DNA from: Bryopsis sp. KO-2023 | Lineage: Eukaryota > Chlorophyta > Ulvophyceae > Bryopsidales > Bryopsidaceae | Reading direction: 5' to 3' | NCBI GenBank assembly: GCA_030272585.1 | Contig: BSYQ01000006.1 | Span: 5,047,001-5,111,000 of the forward strand | Length of the DNA: 64,000 nucleotides | Shown: in pieces, positions 1 to 8,140 of the stretch | How positions within the stretch are numbered: the first letter of the stretch is position 1 | How the letters are laid out: each line of letters starts with the position of its first letter | Made by a program: the position numbers and the translations under genes | Notes under the pieces: model-generated | Database searches by the model: none | What the model was told of the DNA's origin: nothing | The model's input: only the letters and a program-made list of their open reading frames with translations

Positions 1-566
1 CCTTTGCATCCAAAGAATCTCTGCACCTCGGGGATTACAAACATTAGGGTGTGGCTTTGTTCCCTGTACAGGTGACTGGGAAAAGGGTGGCAGGGTGTCA
101 GACTTCTAGACGCTGGTTGACAGACTGTACAGTTTAGTCATTGGGGATCGATCTTCAACGGATGCCAGAATTGCACCCGAATGAAGCCAGTTCCAAGTCT
201 GCCATTTCTGTGTTTTTTCCTGAACTGTGGGTTGACTGAGGCAAGAATAGGGTTGTGAAAACTGGAACGAATTCCCCACCCCTGCAGGGTTGAAATGCTC
301 TTGTTGTTGCTGGACCTGTGGGGATAGATTGTGGTGCTGTATTGGAAGGGTACTTTAGTCTCCCACGGAATTTCGACAAAAAGTAAATACGGATGCCCGA
401 CTGTTGAGACATGCAATCCAACCGCGAATTTTTGTTACATCATGAACATCAACAATTTGATGGTTGCATCCTTCAGGGATGCACCACCGCTGCCCGACCC
501 CCATCCAGGTTTTTTTTTCTTCTTTTTTCGCCAGATCATTCGTTTGAGGAGTACCCCATCCCCATC
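1..566. other. Spacer left of the CACTA-like element
   Basis: No supported gene. Short open frames on both strands overlap each other and show no domain or splice logic. The stretch ends with a T-rich run and the ATT (567-569) that is duplicated at the far side of the adjoining transposon. Confidence 0.5.
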
Positions 567-569
567 ATT

Positions 570-598
570 CACTATGGGAAATCCACCCCTGTGCGACC
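570..598 (+). repeat. Left terminal inverted repeat of the CACTA-like element
   Basis: Twenty-nine bases starting CACTATGGGAAATCC and ending TGTGCGACC. They match the complement of 4627-4655 at 28 of 29 positions; the single difference is C versus T at the 14th base. ATT lies immediately outside. Confidence 0.9.
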
Positions 599-918
599 GT
601 GCGAAAATACGGTCGCACAGGTTTGGAAAGCCAAAGCCGCTTTCCACGAAGCGAAAGAGTGGTTAACGCTTCGGGGACGTTCGGCGTATCTGGGTTCGAC
701 TCCCAGACGCCCCTTCTGAAAGCTCTGATGAAAATTGGAGCATTTTCTTATGTTCGACGACACAGTCGTCAGGGTGGGTCGGGGACGGGAGAACAAGCAG
801 GTCGCACGCGACGTGCGACTGAACTGATAAGGTCGCACCGGGAAACAAACAGGTCGCACACGATGTGCGACTTTCACTTTAGTCGCACAGCGTGTGCGAC
901 TTCGTGTGCGACTTGTAT
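591..918. repeat. Left subterminal GTCGCAC motif cluster
   Basis: Repeated GTCGCAC / GTGCGAC heptamers in both orientations. They include a perfect hairpin at 591-618 (10-bp arms GTGCGACCGT and ACGGTCGCAC, 8-nt loop) and paired copies near 808-825, 862-890 and 890-918. The same heptamer dominates the right side of the element, as expected of transposase-binding subterminal repeats. The binding role is inferred. Confidence 0.75.
655..715 (+). ncRNA. tRNA-3'-half-like sequence inside the CACTA-like element
   Basis: A stretch resembling a degenerate tRNA: GAGTGGTTAACGC looks like a D-arm/A box, and CTGGGTTCGACTCCCAG (690-706) is a perfect T-arm/B box. The T-arm is extended by a GGCGT/ACGCC stem (683-687 with 707-711). 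There is no matching 5' acceptor strand and no convincing anticodon arm, so this is a tRNA-derived or tRNA-mimicking relic, not a functional tRNA gene. Confidence 0.35.
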
Positions 919-1125
919 TTTTTTTCTTCTTCTTCCTAATCCGTGGCCAGCAGCGATATGACTAATCACTGCAACAACAAAACCTATACGACGTTTTGGT
1001 TTCATTTTCTTCGGCACCCTGCTTCCAGCCCAGCGCCCCCACGAGAAAGCTGCTTCAAGACGCGGCTCTGTTCGTCAGGGATTTTTCCTTGGCTTCCGTG
1101 TTTGGGGGGGCTTGCCAGATTGGAA

Positions 1126-3193
1126 ATGGAGTCGAATGATGGCGAAGCCTCCAAAAGAGAGGCGCTGCGGAAAGCCGGTCAGGACTACTTTCAAAAAGCT
1201 TTGAAGGAGCAAGCTGAGAAGGGAAAAACTCCGAACGAATGAAAGAGAAAGTTGCAGCAAGGGGGCCTTGGAGTGGAAGGGAGTGTCGAAGCGGAAGACC
1301 AGGATTTTGAAGCAGTGGGACGAGTGATTCAAGGCTCTAAGTATTACGTGTTCTTGGCTGTGTATGCTGCCTGCCAAGCCGCTGGGCTGGTGCTGCTGGA
1401 GGTAAATGTTTTGGTTGTAATTGGGAAGCTGATTATGTTTAACCCCCCCCCCCCAAAAAAAAAAGTAAGAAACCCTCTTTGATCAAATTGAAAAAAGACT
1501 GGGAAAAGGTAAAAACGAGGGAGGGGGGGGTGTCCTGTCAAACAAGATTTTCTAATGTTTTATTTTATTAATAACGTTTGGGGGGTGGGGCCTGGGAGTT
1601 GCTTATAGCCAATCAAAATCAGAAAGATAGGATGCAGATCCAGCTGTGTATTTTGTTGCTGAAAAAGCTTCTATATGTATGTCGTTTTTTAATCTTTGTT
1701 TCCCTTCGACTTCCAGCCTGTTCCTGGAAATAGGCGAACATAACAATTCTCAGTGCGAAAAAAAGTGACAACCGCCATTGCAAGAAGGAAGATAGGAACA
1801 TGCAATCCCAAAAAACAAGCCTTTCGCTGTAAGGTGAAGAGTGGCTTTATTTTGTTTGCGACAGAGATGCGCTCGGCTGGTGAAAACTCCGTTTCTAATT
1901 GCATTTTGGCACATGATTCCGTTGCCGCTTGTCCTATGGGGATTAAGCCTGGCTGGAATAGTTTCCCTGAAAAGCTATAGCTGGATGAGGCTCCGCTCCA
2001 ATCTATTAGTCACGCTTGTCCATGCAATCCAAGTGAGTAGCAGCTCAGTCACTGTCTGCTGAAAATTTATGCCCTTCCTGGAAATATTGTGTGTGTGTAT
2101 ATTCCATTTTTTCTGCCATCAACACCTACTTCAAAAGTCGAATTCACAGTTGTGCATTGGACAAAGTTTGGCCAATGGCAAGCAGCTGCGGAAACCCTCC
2201 ATAATCAAGGATCTGGGAAGCTGCTTGCAATTTTTTCACATGCTCGCTCATGAAAGAATTGGGTTGTTTTTTGGTGCCTATCATTTGTTTTTGACTTGGT
2301 TTCAGGTGCATCTGTGTTTCGCAGTTTTTGTCCCTTGTTCTGGGGGTGTGCTTCAAGGCGTGGTTTTCCTTATCACCTGGATTTGCTTTTCGCTGATTTT
2401 GCTGGAGGTGGCTTTCGATGTGCAAATTTTCGGGAAATCGATGCTCCGTAAACAGCAACTTGCGTTGATGATCGGTCTCGCTGGCTTCTGTAAGTTGTTT
2501 TGGCTGAAAGCATTCTCTAAGGAAAAAGCATTGCACTCACTCACAGTTGGAAATGTTTTGCCTGAAGAAACCGTATGGTTAGTTGAACTGCCAGACTAAG
2601 CTTGAAAGAGGTGTGTACAAGAATGTGAATAGATAAAAAAATGGGGTTGGGTGGTGCAGTGGTTCAGGCCAGCTCCACGGATGATATGGGGGGCGATGTC
2701 CATGTTGGTGTGGACAATTGCTCAAGGAGGAAGGTTCTTACTGTCGCTGGTCGAAAGAGACACTTCGACAGCATCTGAGCCGGCCAAGAGGGTGGAATCC
2801 ATTTTAGGTAAAACACACCAAAACAATCACCCCTCTTTCTTCCCTGTCCTATTCATGTTTTCAAAGGGTTTTGTTTGGTTCATGAAACGTACCCCCCCCC
2901 AGCAAAAGCTGATTCGAAATCGACGCCTTTTCTTTTTGTTATTTTTGCAAGGGAATTCTGACCCGGATGAAGAAGACAAATTGTTACGAGAGTCGGCTGT
3001 GAAATGGGAGCCTGCAGATCACATGTTTTATCAACATGCCGTCCCAGCCATTCCGGTGTTAATACTCGGCTTCCTGTTCTTGTTTTCCTATGCCTTCCAC
3101 AGCCTAATCAGAGTATTCAGAAAATGGAGGGGTATCCATGGTCGGAATGGAAAGCTGCATGAAGGGAAGTCGATGAACGATCCGAAGAGGTGA
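1126..3193 (+). pseudogene. Multi-pass membrane protein gene carried by the CACTA-like element, with an in-frame TGA
   Basis: Not recognised as a known family. A frame opening at the ATG at 1126 (MESNDGEASKREAL...) meets one TGA at 1240-1242 and continues open in the same frame to a donor after 1401. Four further exons join in phase: 1865-2032, 2306-2489, 2673-2807 and 2952-3193 (stop). The protein has about five or six hydrophobic segments, among them YYVFLAVYAACQAAGLVLLE, a Trp/Leu-rich pair in the second exon, two in the third, and AIPVLILGFLFLFSYAF near the end. The tail is basic. Either the TGA is a nonsense mutation in a captured gene, or the first exon lies elsewhere and 1258 is a real acceptor (TTGCAG). 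The spliced structure argues that a host gene was captured at DNA level, not through a retrocopy. Confidence 0.55.
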
Positions 3194-3597
3194 CCGGCAA
3201 TCACGGTTGTGGGGAGCAAATAACGATACGAATTCCGATGTGCTCTGTTTGCCCCGGTTCCTCTTGAAGGGGGTATGTCTGTGGTATGATGGGGGCATCA
3301 AGGGTGGCAGGGGGGGTACACTGTGGGGAAAGGAAGTGTGATGAGGGGGGTATGGATTTACCTGTTGATTTTGATGAGGGCTCTTGCTGGAAGCCACTCT
3401 GGCTGGAACCAGGGAACATAGATTTTCTAGGGGAACTCAGACTGGAAGAGAGGTCGATGTTTTGATCGAGAAAGATTGGAATGGTGAAGTTCTATGGGAA
3501 TTGGAATATATTTGAACGAATGTTTTACCTCTGGGTGGGAATTGTTGTTTATTGGGGGTGGGGGAAGGAATGATATGTAATATGAGATTAATGTTGT

Positions 3598-4412
3598 AAG
3601 TCGCATATGGGTGGCTACCTGGTCGCACACAGGTGCGACCTAATTTCCACGACTTTTTCCTCGGTCGCATATGGGTGGCTACCTGGTCGCACACAGGTGC
3701 GACCTAATATCCACGACTTTTTCCCCGGTCGCATATGGGTGGCTACCTGGTCGCACACAGGTGCGACCTAACTGTGACGACTTTTTCCTCGGTCGCATAT
3801 GGGTGGCTACCTGGTCGCACACAGGTGCGACCTAACTGTGACGACTTTTTCCCCGGTCGTATATGGGTGGCTACCTGGTCGCACACAGGTGCGACCTAAC
3901 TGTGACGACTTTTTCCCCGGTCGCATATGGGTGGCTACCTGGTCGCACACAGGTGCGACCTAACTGTGACGACTTTTTCCCCGGTCGTATATGGGTGGCT
4001 ACCTGGTCGCACACAGGTGCGACCTAACTGTGACGACTTTTTCCCCGGTCGCATATGGGTGGCTACCTGGTCGCACACAGGTGCGACCTAACTGTGACGA
4101 CTTTTTCCCCGGTCGTATATGGGTGGCTACCTGGTCGCACACAGGTGCGACCTAACTGTGACGACTTTTTCCCCGGTCGCATATGGGTGGCTACCTGGTC
4201 GCACACAGGTGCGACCTAACTGTGACGACTTTTTCCCCGGTCGTATATGGGTGGCTACCTGGTCGCACACAGGTGCGACCTAACTGTGACGACTTTTTCC
4301 CCGGTCGCATATGGGTGGCTACCTGGTCGCACACAGGTGCGACCTAACTGTGACGACTTTTTCCCCGGTCGTATATGGGTGGCTACCTGGTCGCACACAG
4401 GTGCGACCTAAA
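3598..4412 (+). repeat. 64-bp tandem array, about 13 copies, with a 128-bp higher-order period
   Basis: Units run GGTCGCATATGGGTGGCTAC, then CTGGTCGCACACAGGTGCGA, then CCTAACTGTGACGACTTTTT, then CCCC. Each contains the palindromic pair GTCGCAC...GTGCGAC. From about 3791 onward ten successive units alternate strictly between GTCGCATATG and GTCGTATATG (starts near 3791, 3855, 3919 and so on to 4367), so the true repeat unit is a 128-bp dimer. The first three units differ in the spacer (AATTTCCAC, AATATCCAC), marking an older edge. Degenerate GTCGCAC copies continue to 4640. The array lies within the right arm of the CACTA-like element. Confidence 0.9.
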
Positions 4413-4626
4413 GCTTCTGCGACCTCAATATTTCGGTCGCACACACTTATGTCGCACACAGGTGCGACTGTTTTTTGTCTCTGCGACTGGGAACTGCATC
4501 AAAGACGTCACCTCTGTGCGACTTTAAATTTTAGGTCGAATACGGGTGGCTACCTGGGCGCACAGGGGTGCGACCGTTGACGTCGCGTGCACGACTCTGT
4601 ACACTTCACTGCGACATTACAATTTT

Positions 4627-4655
4627 GGTCGCACAGGGGTGAATTTCCCATAGTG
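4627..4655 (-). repeat. Right terminal inverted repeat of the CACTA-like element
   Basis: Complement of the left terminus with one mismatch, ending TTTCCCATAGTG and followed by the ATT target duplicate at 4656-4658. Confidence 0.9.
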
Positions 4656-4658
4656 ATT

Positions 4659-5084
4659 CAAACATATTTCACAACTTAAAAAATGAAAGGATCCCGAAAC
4701 CTATCGTGCCGATAAGAAAAATAAAGAAAAAAAACAGCCAAAGCAAACAAACAGCAAAAAAACAGAATAAAAAATAAAGGAAAGATGCAAAATGGCATGG
4801 CTCTCCTTATTTGAAATTTCTACAGCTGTCAAGCGTGGTTTCACACAATAGGATTTTTTTCAAATGAAAGGCCAAACCCACACTTGGAACATCAAACATT
4901 TATCACTTGGGACTTCTTTCGATTCTTTTGCCAACAACTGATGGCAGCTTCTTTTGCCAGGAGTTAATCACGTGTTCGAGAGAAGAAATCGGGGTAAAAC
5001 TTATGAAAAACTCGAAAACGCGTAGAGAGGTTGAAATATGCTCCACTGGGCAAGAAAAACACAAAAAAAGATACTGCTGGCGAT
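4659..5084. other. A-rich spacer downstream of the PPR gene
   Basis: A/AAAC-rich sequence with no supported gene. It lies 3' of the minus-strand PPR gene, so part of it is probably that gene's 3' UTR. Confidence 0.4.
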
Positions 5085-6146
5085 TTATCCACAGAGCTTG
5101 CTGTTGGTTGATGTGTGGAGGGGTTTGAAGGCTGGGCGCTTATGAGCACCCTGAACACGGCCCGTCGCAATTTCCAGATGCATCGTGATTTTGAACTTAT
5201 CCCTCAATTCCATGGCCAAAGATGCCTCCCCGGCATTGGAGCAGGAATTCACCAGCGCGGCGGCGCTCTCCTCGTCGATCTTCACTCCACGCCGCCACAT
5301 GCTTTTGAACACACCCAGTGATTCCTCCCACATGCCCTCCCGGGCAAGACTCCGCAACAGTGAATTGTAAACGTCCAACGCGACATCGATCTTATATTTC
5401 TCCATCTCGAACAGCAACGCGATTCCAACGTCTGGCCTTTCGCACTCCTCACACGCTAGCATGAGCGCGCCACACACTTCCGAATTCACGTCCACGCCCA
5501 GCATCTGCATGGTCAGAAACGTTTCCACGGCGTAGTCCAACCCCCTCACACCCGAGCAAGCGGTGATTATTTCAGAATACTCTTGCCGAGTAGCCGCCAT
5601 CCCTTCACAATGCATGCTCTCCAGGATCATGGCCGCATCGCTCCACCTCCCGCTGGCCGACAAGGAGCGCAGCAGCGCCATGAGGATCTTCCTATCCGGG
5701 TCGAAACCGGCGGCGATCATCTCGTCGAACAGATGGAAGACGTCCCGATACCATTTGGCCTTGGCGAGCGCGGGGATCAGCGATCGGTACACCACGTGAT
5801 CAACCCGCCACTCCGCATTCGATTTGGACACCCCTTTCATTCGACGGAAGAATTCCAGAGCCTCGGAACACCTCCCCGCGGACGCGAACACGGCTATGAG
5901 CGACGTGTAAGTGATGACGTTGGGCCGAACGCCACGAGACTCCATCGCGTAGAAAATCTCTCTGGCCTTGTCGCATTGGCCCCGTTTTCCGCACGTAGCT
6001 ATCAGGGTGGTGAATCCCGCGATGGTTATGTCGAAACGGCACGATTCGATCAGCTTTCGTATCTGCCCCGTGCCCACCGCAGCCGACCTCAACGTCTTCC
6101 TCAGCTGTGAAACGGAGGTGACGGCATTGGGGTTAGAAAGTACCAT
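5085..6146 (-). CDS. P-class pentatricopeptide repeat (PPR) protein
   Basis: PPR proteins bind organellar RNA sequence-specifically and control its processing, stability or translation. The uninterrupted 353-residue frame holds about eight consecutive 35-residue motifs from roughly residue 38 to 335. Examples start DITIAGFTTLIATCGKRGQC, NVITYTSLIAVFASAGRCSE, HVVYRSLIPALAKAKW and ALDVYNSLLRSLAREG. No E, DYW or SMR domain follows; the protein ends in a basic tail. The frame stays open upstream of the ATG to a TTTTAG at about 6207-6212, a possible 3' splice site, so a first exon with the organelle-targeting peptide may be missing from this model. Codon use is GC-rich compared with the flanks, typical of coding sequence here. 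The RNA target cannot be read from the sequence. Confidence 0.88.
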   Translation of the reverse strand: MVLSNPNAVTSVSQLRKTLRSAAVGTGQIRKLIESCRFDITIAGFTTLIATCGKRGQCDKAREIFYAMESRGVRPNVITYTSLIAVFASAGRCSEALEFFRRMKGVSKSNAEWRVDHVVYRSLIPALAKAKWYRDVFHLFDEMIAAGFDPDRKILMALLRSLSASGRWSDAAMILESMHCEGMAATRQEYSEIITACSGVRGLDYAVETFLTMQMLGVDVNSEVCGALMLACEECERPDVGIALLFEMEKYKIDVALDVYNSLLRSLAREGMWEESLGVFKSMWRRGVKIDEESAAALVNSCSNAGEASLAMELRDKFKITMHLEIATGRVQGAHKRPAFKPLHTSTNSKLCG

Positions 6147-6212
6147 ACCGAACAGCAGAAGCTTCCTGTTGAGCAGCGCCTTGCATCCCTGGGGATGCAG
6201 GGAGGTGTACTA

Positions 6213-6645
6213 AAAGATTGACTGGTTGGGGGGGAAAAGATTCTAGCAAGGACAGGGGCTTTCCCTCTTTTCTGGCGTTTGTGTAGCAGGTATCGTCTTC
6301 ATCGTTGGCTGGAAAGGCTTGCCGAGGTTCCATACAGACGATGTCGACACGTGCTGAAGCACATGTTCCTCGAATTCTCTAGGTCTCTGCCGTCATGTAC
6401 TGATTACAAGAGTGCGTCATATCAGCCTTGATCTGACTGACCGTCCCCACGTGCATAAGTCCTACCCTCCCGTTTGCGATAACGAAAAACTGGTACTGCG
6501 GAGAAGCCAGACCGATCAGACCGTGTTGATTGTACGCGATCGAATTAGTGGATCGCATATGGCGTTTCGCATACCTGACAGAAACTAGGGGAACATATAA
6601 GGAAAGACCGTGATACTTTGGATTACTTTTTCGTGTAAAAACGAT
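6213..6645. other. Upstream region of the PPR gene
   Basis: About 430 bp without a supported gene; it may contain the PPR promoter and a short 5' exon. A minus-strand open frame at 6133-6333 (MEPRQAFPANDEDD...) overlaps the possible splice acceptor and could be upstream coding sequence, but no in-phase join could be fixed. Confidence 0.3.
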
Positions 6646-7130
6646 TGGTTCACAACAGAGATAGGACTTGGGCCAAATTTTTGGTCCGACTCCGGTCCGG
6701 TCCGGTTACGGTCGGGTTACGGTCACCGTACTACGGCCGTAACTCCGTACCGTAACCGGAGTAATATGTTGTTTTTACGGTACGGAACAGGTACGGTATA
6801 ACTACGGTAGGCCCTAAATCACCGTGAAGTAGCGTGGTTCAGTGCTAAAGCGTTAGGCTGTAGTCAGTAGGGTCGCGGGTTCGAATCCCCCTGGGTTCCT
6901 TTGGAATCGCGGGACCCTGCGGGGGTCACTTTCTACGGTTTACGGTTGTTACGGCCGTTACGGTCGTTACGGTCCGGTACGGAGCGGTACGGAGTGGTAC
7001 GGTGCTACGGTTACGGCCGTAAAAGTACGATTTTCTGACGAAAATTGTACTCCGGTTACGGTCCGGTTACGGTGGTTACGGTCCGGTTACGGTGACCGTA
7101 ACCGTAAAGTCCTATCTCTGGTTCACAACA
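6646..7130. mobile_element. Mutator-like MITE (461 bp) with a 12-bp target duplication
   Basis: Perfect 12-bp inverted termini GAGATAGGACTT (6658-6669) and AAGTCCTATCTC (7107-7118) are flanked by a perfect 12-bp direct duplication TGGTTCACAACA (6646-6657 and 7119-7130). A terminus starting GAGATA with a duplication of about 9-12 bp fits the Mutator (MULE) superfamily. The interior is built from many copies of GGTTACGGT, GGTCCGGTTACGG and ACGGCCGTAA in both orientations and has no coding capacity, so it is non-autonomous. A tRNA-like segment sits in the centre. Confidence 0.8.
6828..6900 (+). ncRNA. tRNA-like segment inside the MITE
   Basis: TGGTTCAGTGCTAAAGCG resembles a D-arm/A box and GGGTTCGAATCCCCC a T-arm/B box, with spacing compatible with a tRNA. 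The central CTGTAGT could be an anticodon loop reading GTA (Tyr), but its stem does not pair, and the 5' sequence does not pair with the 3' acceptor GGGTTCC. It is best read as a tRNA-derived relic or SINE-head fragment trapped in the MITE. Confidence 0.4.
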
Positions 7131-8140
7131 TGGTTTCCTAGACTTTCGTAAGAAGTCGGGTCGAACTGTCCCCGACTGAGTCTCAACCAAGGAACACCAT
7201 CAACAGACCGCAAAGGTGATAGAAACTGTTGAACCAATCATTGTTACACCCTGTCAAAGTCCAATGCCAGCCCACAACGTTGTGGCGTTAACGCCACATC
7301 TAATCAACCACTGGTTCATTCGATTCCTTGCAGCACTCAACTTTGGCTTATGAGCGTGCGATGCTGCGTTGATGTTGGCCGAAATCCCCAGGCTTCCGTT
7401 TTTTAGGTGTACCTCCCTAGCTGATGGGGTCGGAGTTCGAGAAGTAGACCGTTTTTGTGTGTGTGCGTTTTCTCGCTTGGTGGTGAGTGGACTGATTGTC
7501 GAAATTTCGCTGCTGATCAGTTCACTCAACCATCACGTGGATTTCTGGGGGATGTGTTGTGTCGAAAAAAAACATCCGAAACAGGGAATTTGTTCAAGAG
7601 CAGTGTGGTTTCGAAACCTGCACCGTTCTTTGCGTCGAAATTTTGAACAGGAGGTGGTTCGTCGTTTCTTTCTCCGCGCCGTCGCTGCCTCATCCTCTTC
7701 AAGGTCGGACGGCTTCGGGTTTCGTATCCGATCCTTCGCCGGTATGGAAAGCTTCTTCGAGACTTTGCGAATCTCGTCCAGCGTCCAGTTTTTGGAAGCG
7801 ACCGTTTTTTTTTGGTCGTTTTCAGTAGTGTGTTTCGTCTGGCGTGTCACTCCTCTGGAGAGTGATATTGGCAGTCACGTGGGTGGCCTGAAAAATAGGG
7901 TTTCAGAAGGCACTCTAATCTAAAAGTGTAACAAGTGTGATGGTAGTAGCATGATGCTAGAAAGGCACAGCAACGTTTGAAACTATATGTGTTCGATTAT
8001 CGCAGTCTTGAGTTTGGCTGGATATCCAGACATCGATGTGGGTTTTATTTTTCTTTTTTTTAGAAACCGTTTTTTTATTATTGCACCCGTTTTCCAGAAT
8101 TGTTTGGCACATGTGTTTTTTATGGTTTGGGTTATTGTAG
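7131..8140. other. Upstream region of the 8.1-11.8 kb gene
   Basis: No reliable coding exon. A short 5' exon of the following gene probably lies here, because that gene's first recognised exon begins in the middle of a codon after an acceptor (GTTATTGTAG, ending 8140). Several long plus-strand open frames (for example 7369-7923) show no domain or splice continuity. Confidence 0.35.

Larger units (their letters stand above)
570..4655. mobile_element. CACTA-like (En/Spm, CMC superfamily) DNA transposon carrying a gene
   Basis: A 4,086-bp element bounded by 29-bp terminal inverted repeats that differ at one position. The left end begins CACTATGGGAAAT and the right end is its complement, ending in TAGTG. 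It is flanked by a perfect 3-bp target duplication ATT (567-569 and 4656-4658). CACTA termini plus 3-bp duplications define the En/Spm (CMC) superfamily. Both subterminal regions are packed with direct and inverted GTCGCAC/GTGCGAC motifs, as in plant CACTA elements, whose subterminal motifs bind the element's own protein. No transposase-like reading frame was recognised. The only gene inside encodes a multi-pass membrane protein, so this looks like a non-autonomous element carrying cargo (a Pack-TIR-like element). The near-identical termini suggest a fairly recent insertion (inference). Confidence 0.85.

Noticed and set aside
3598-4412. Regularly spaced repeat array that could suggest CRISPR
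   Set aside because: Units are directly abutting 64-mers without unique spacers, lie inside a eukaryotic transposon, and no cas-like gene is present.
6828-6900. Functional tRNA-Tyr gene
   Set aside because: A- and B-box-like stretches are present, but neither the acceptor stem nor the anticodon stem pairs, and it lies inside a MITE.
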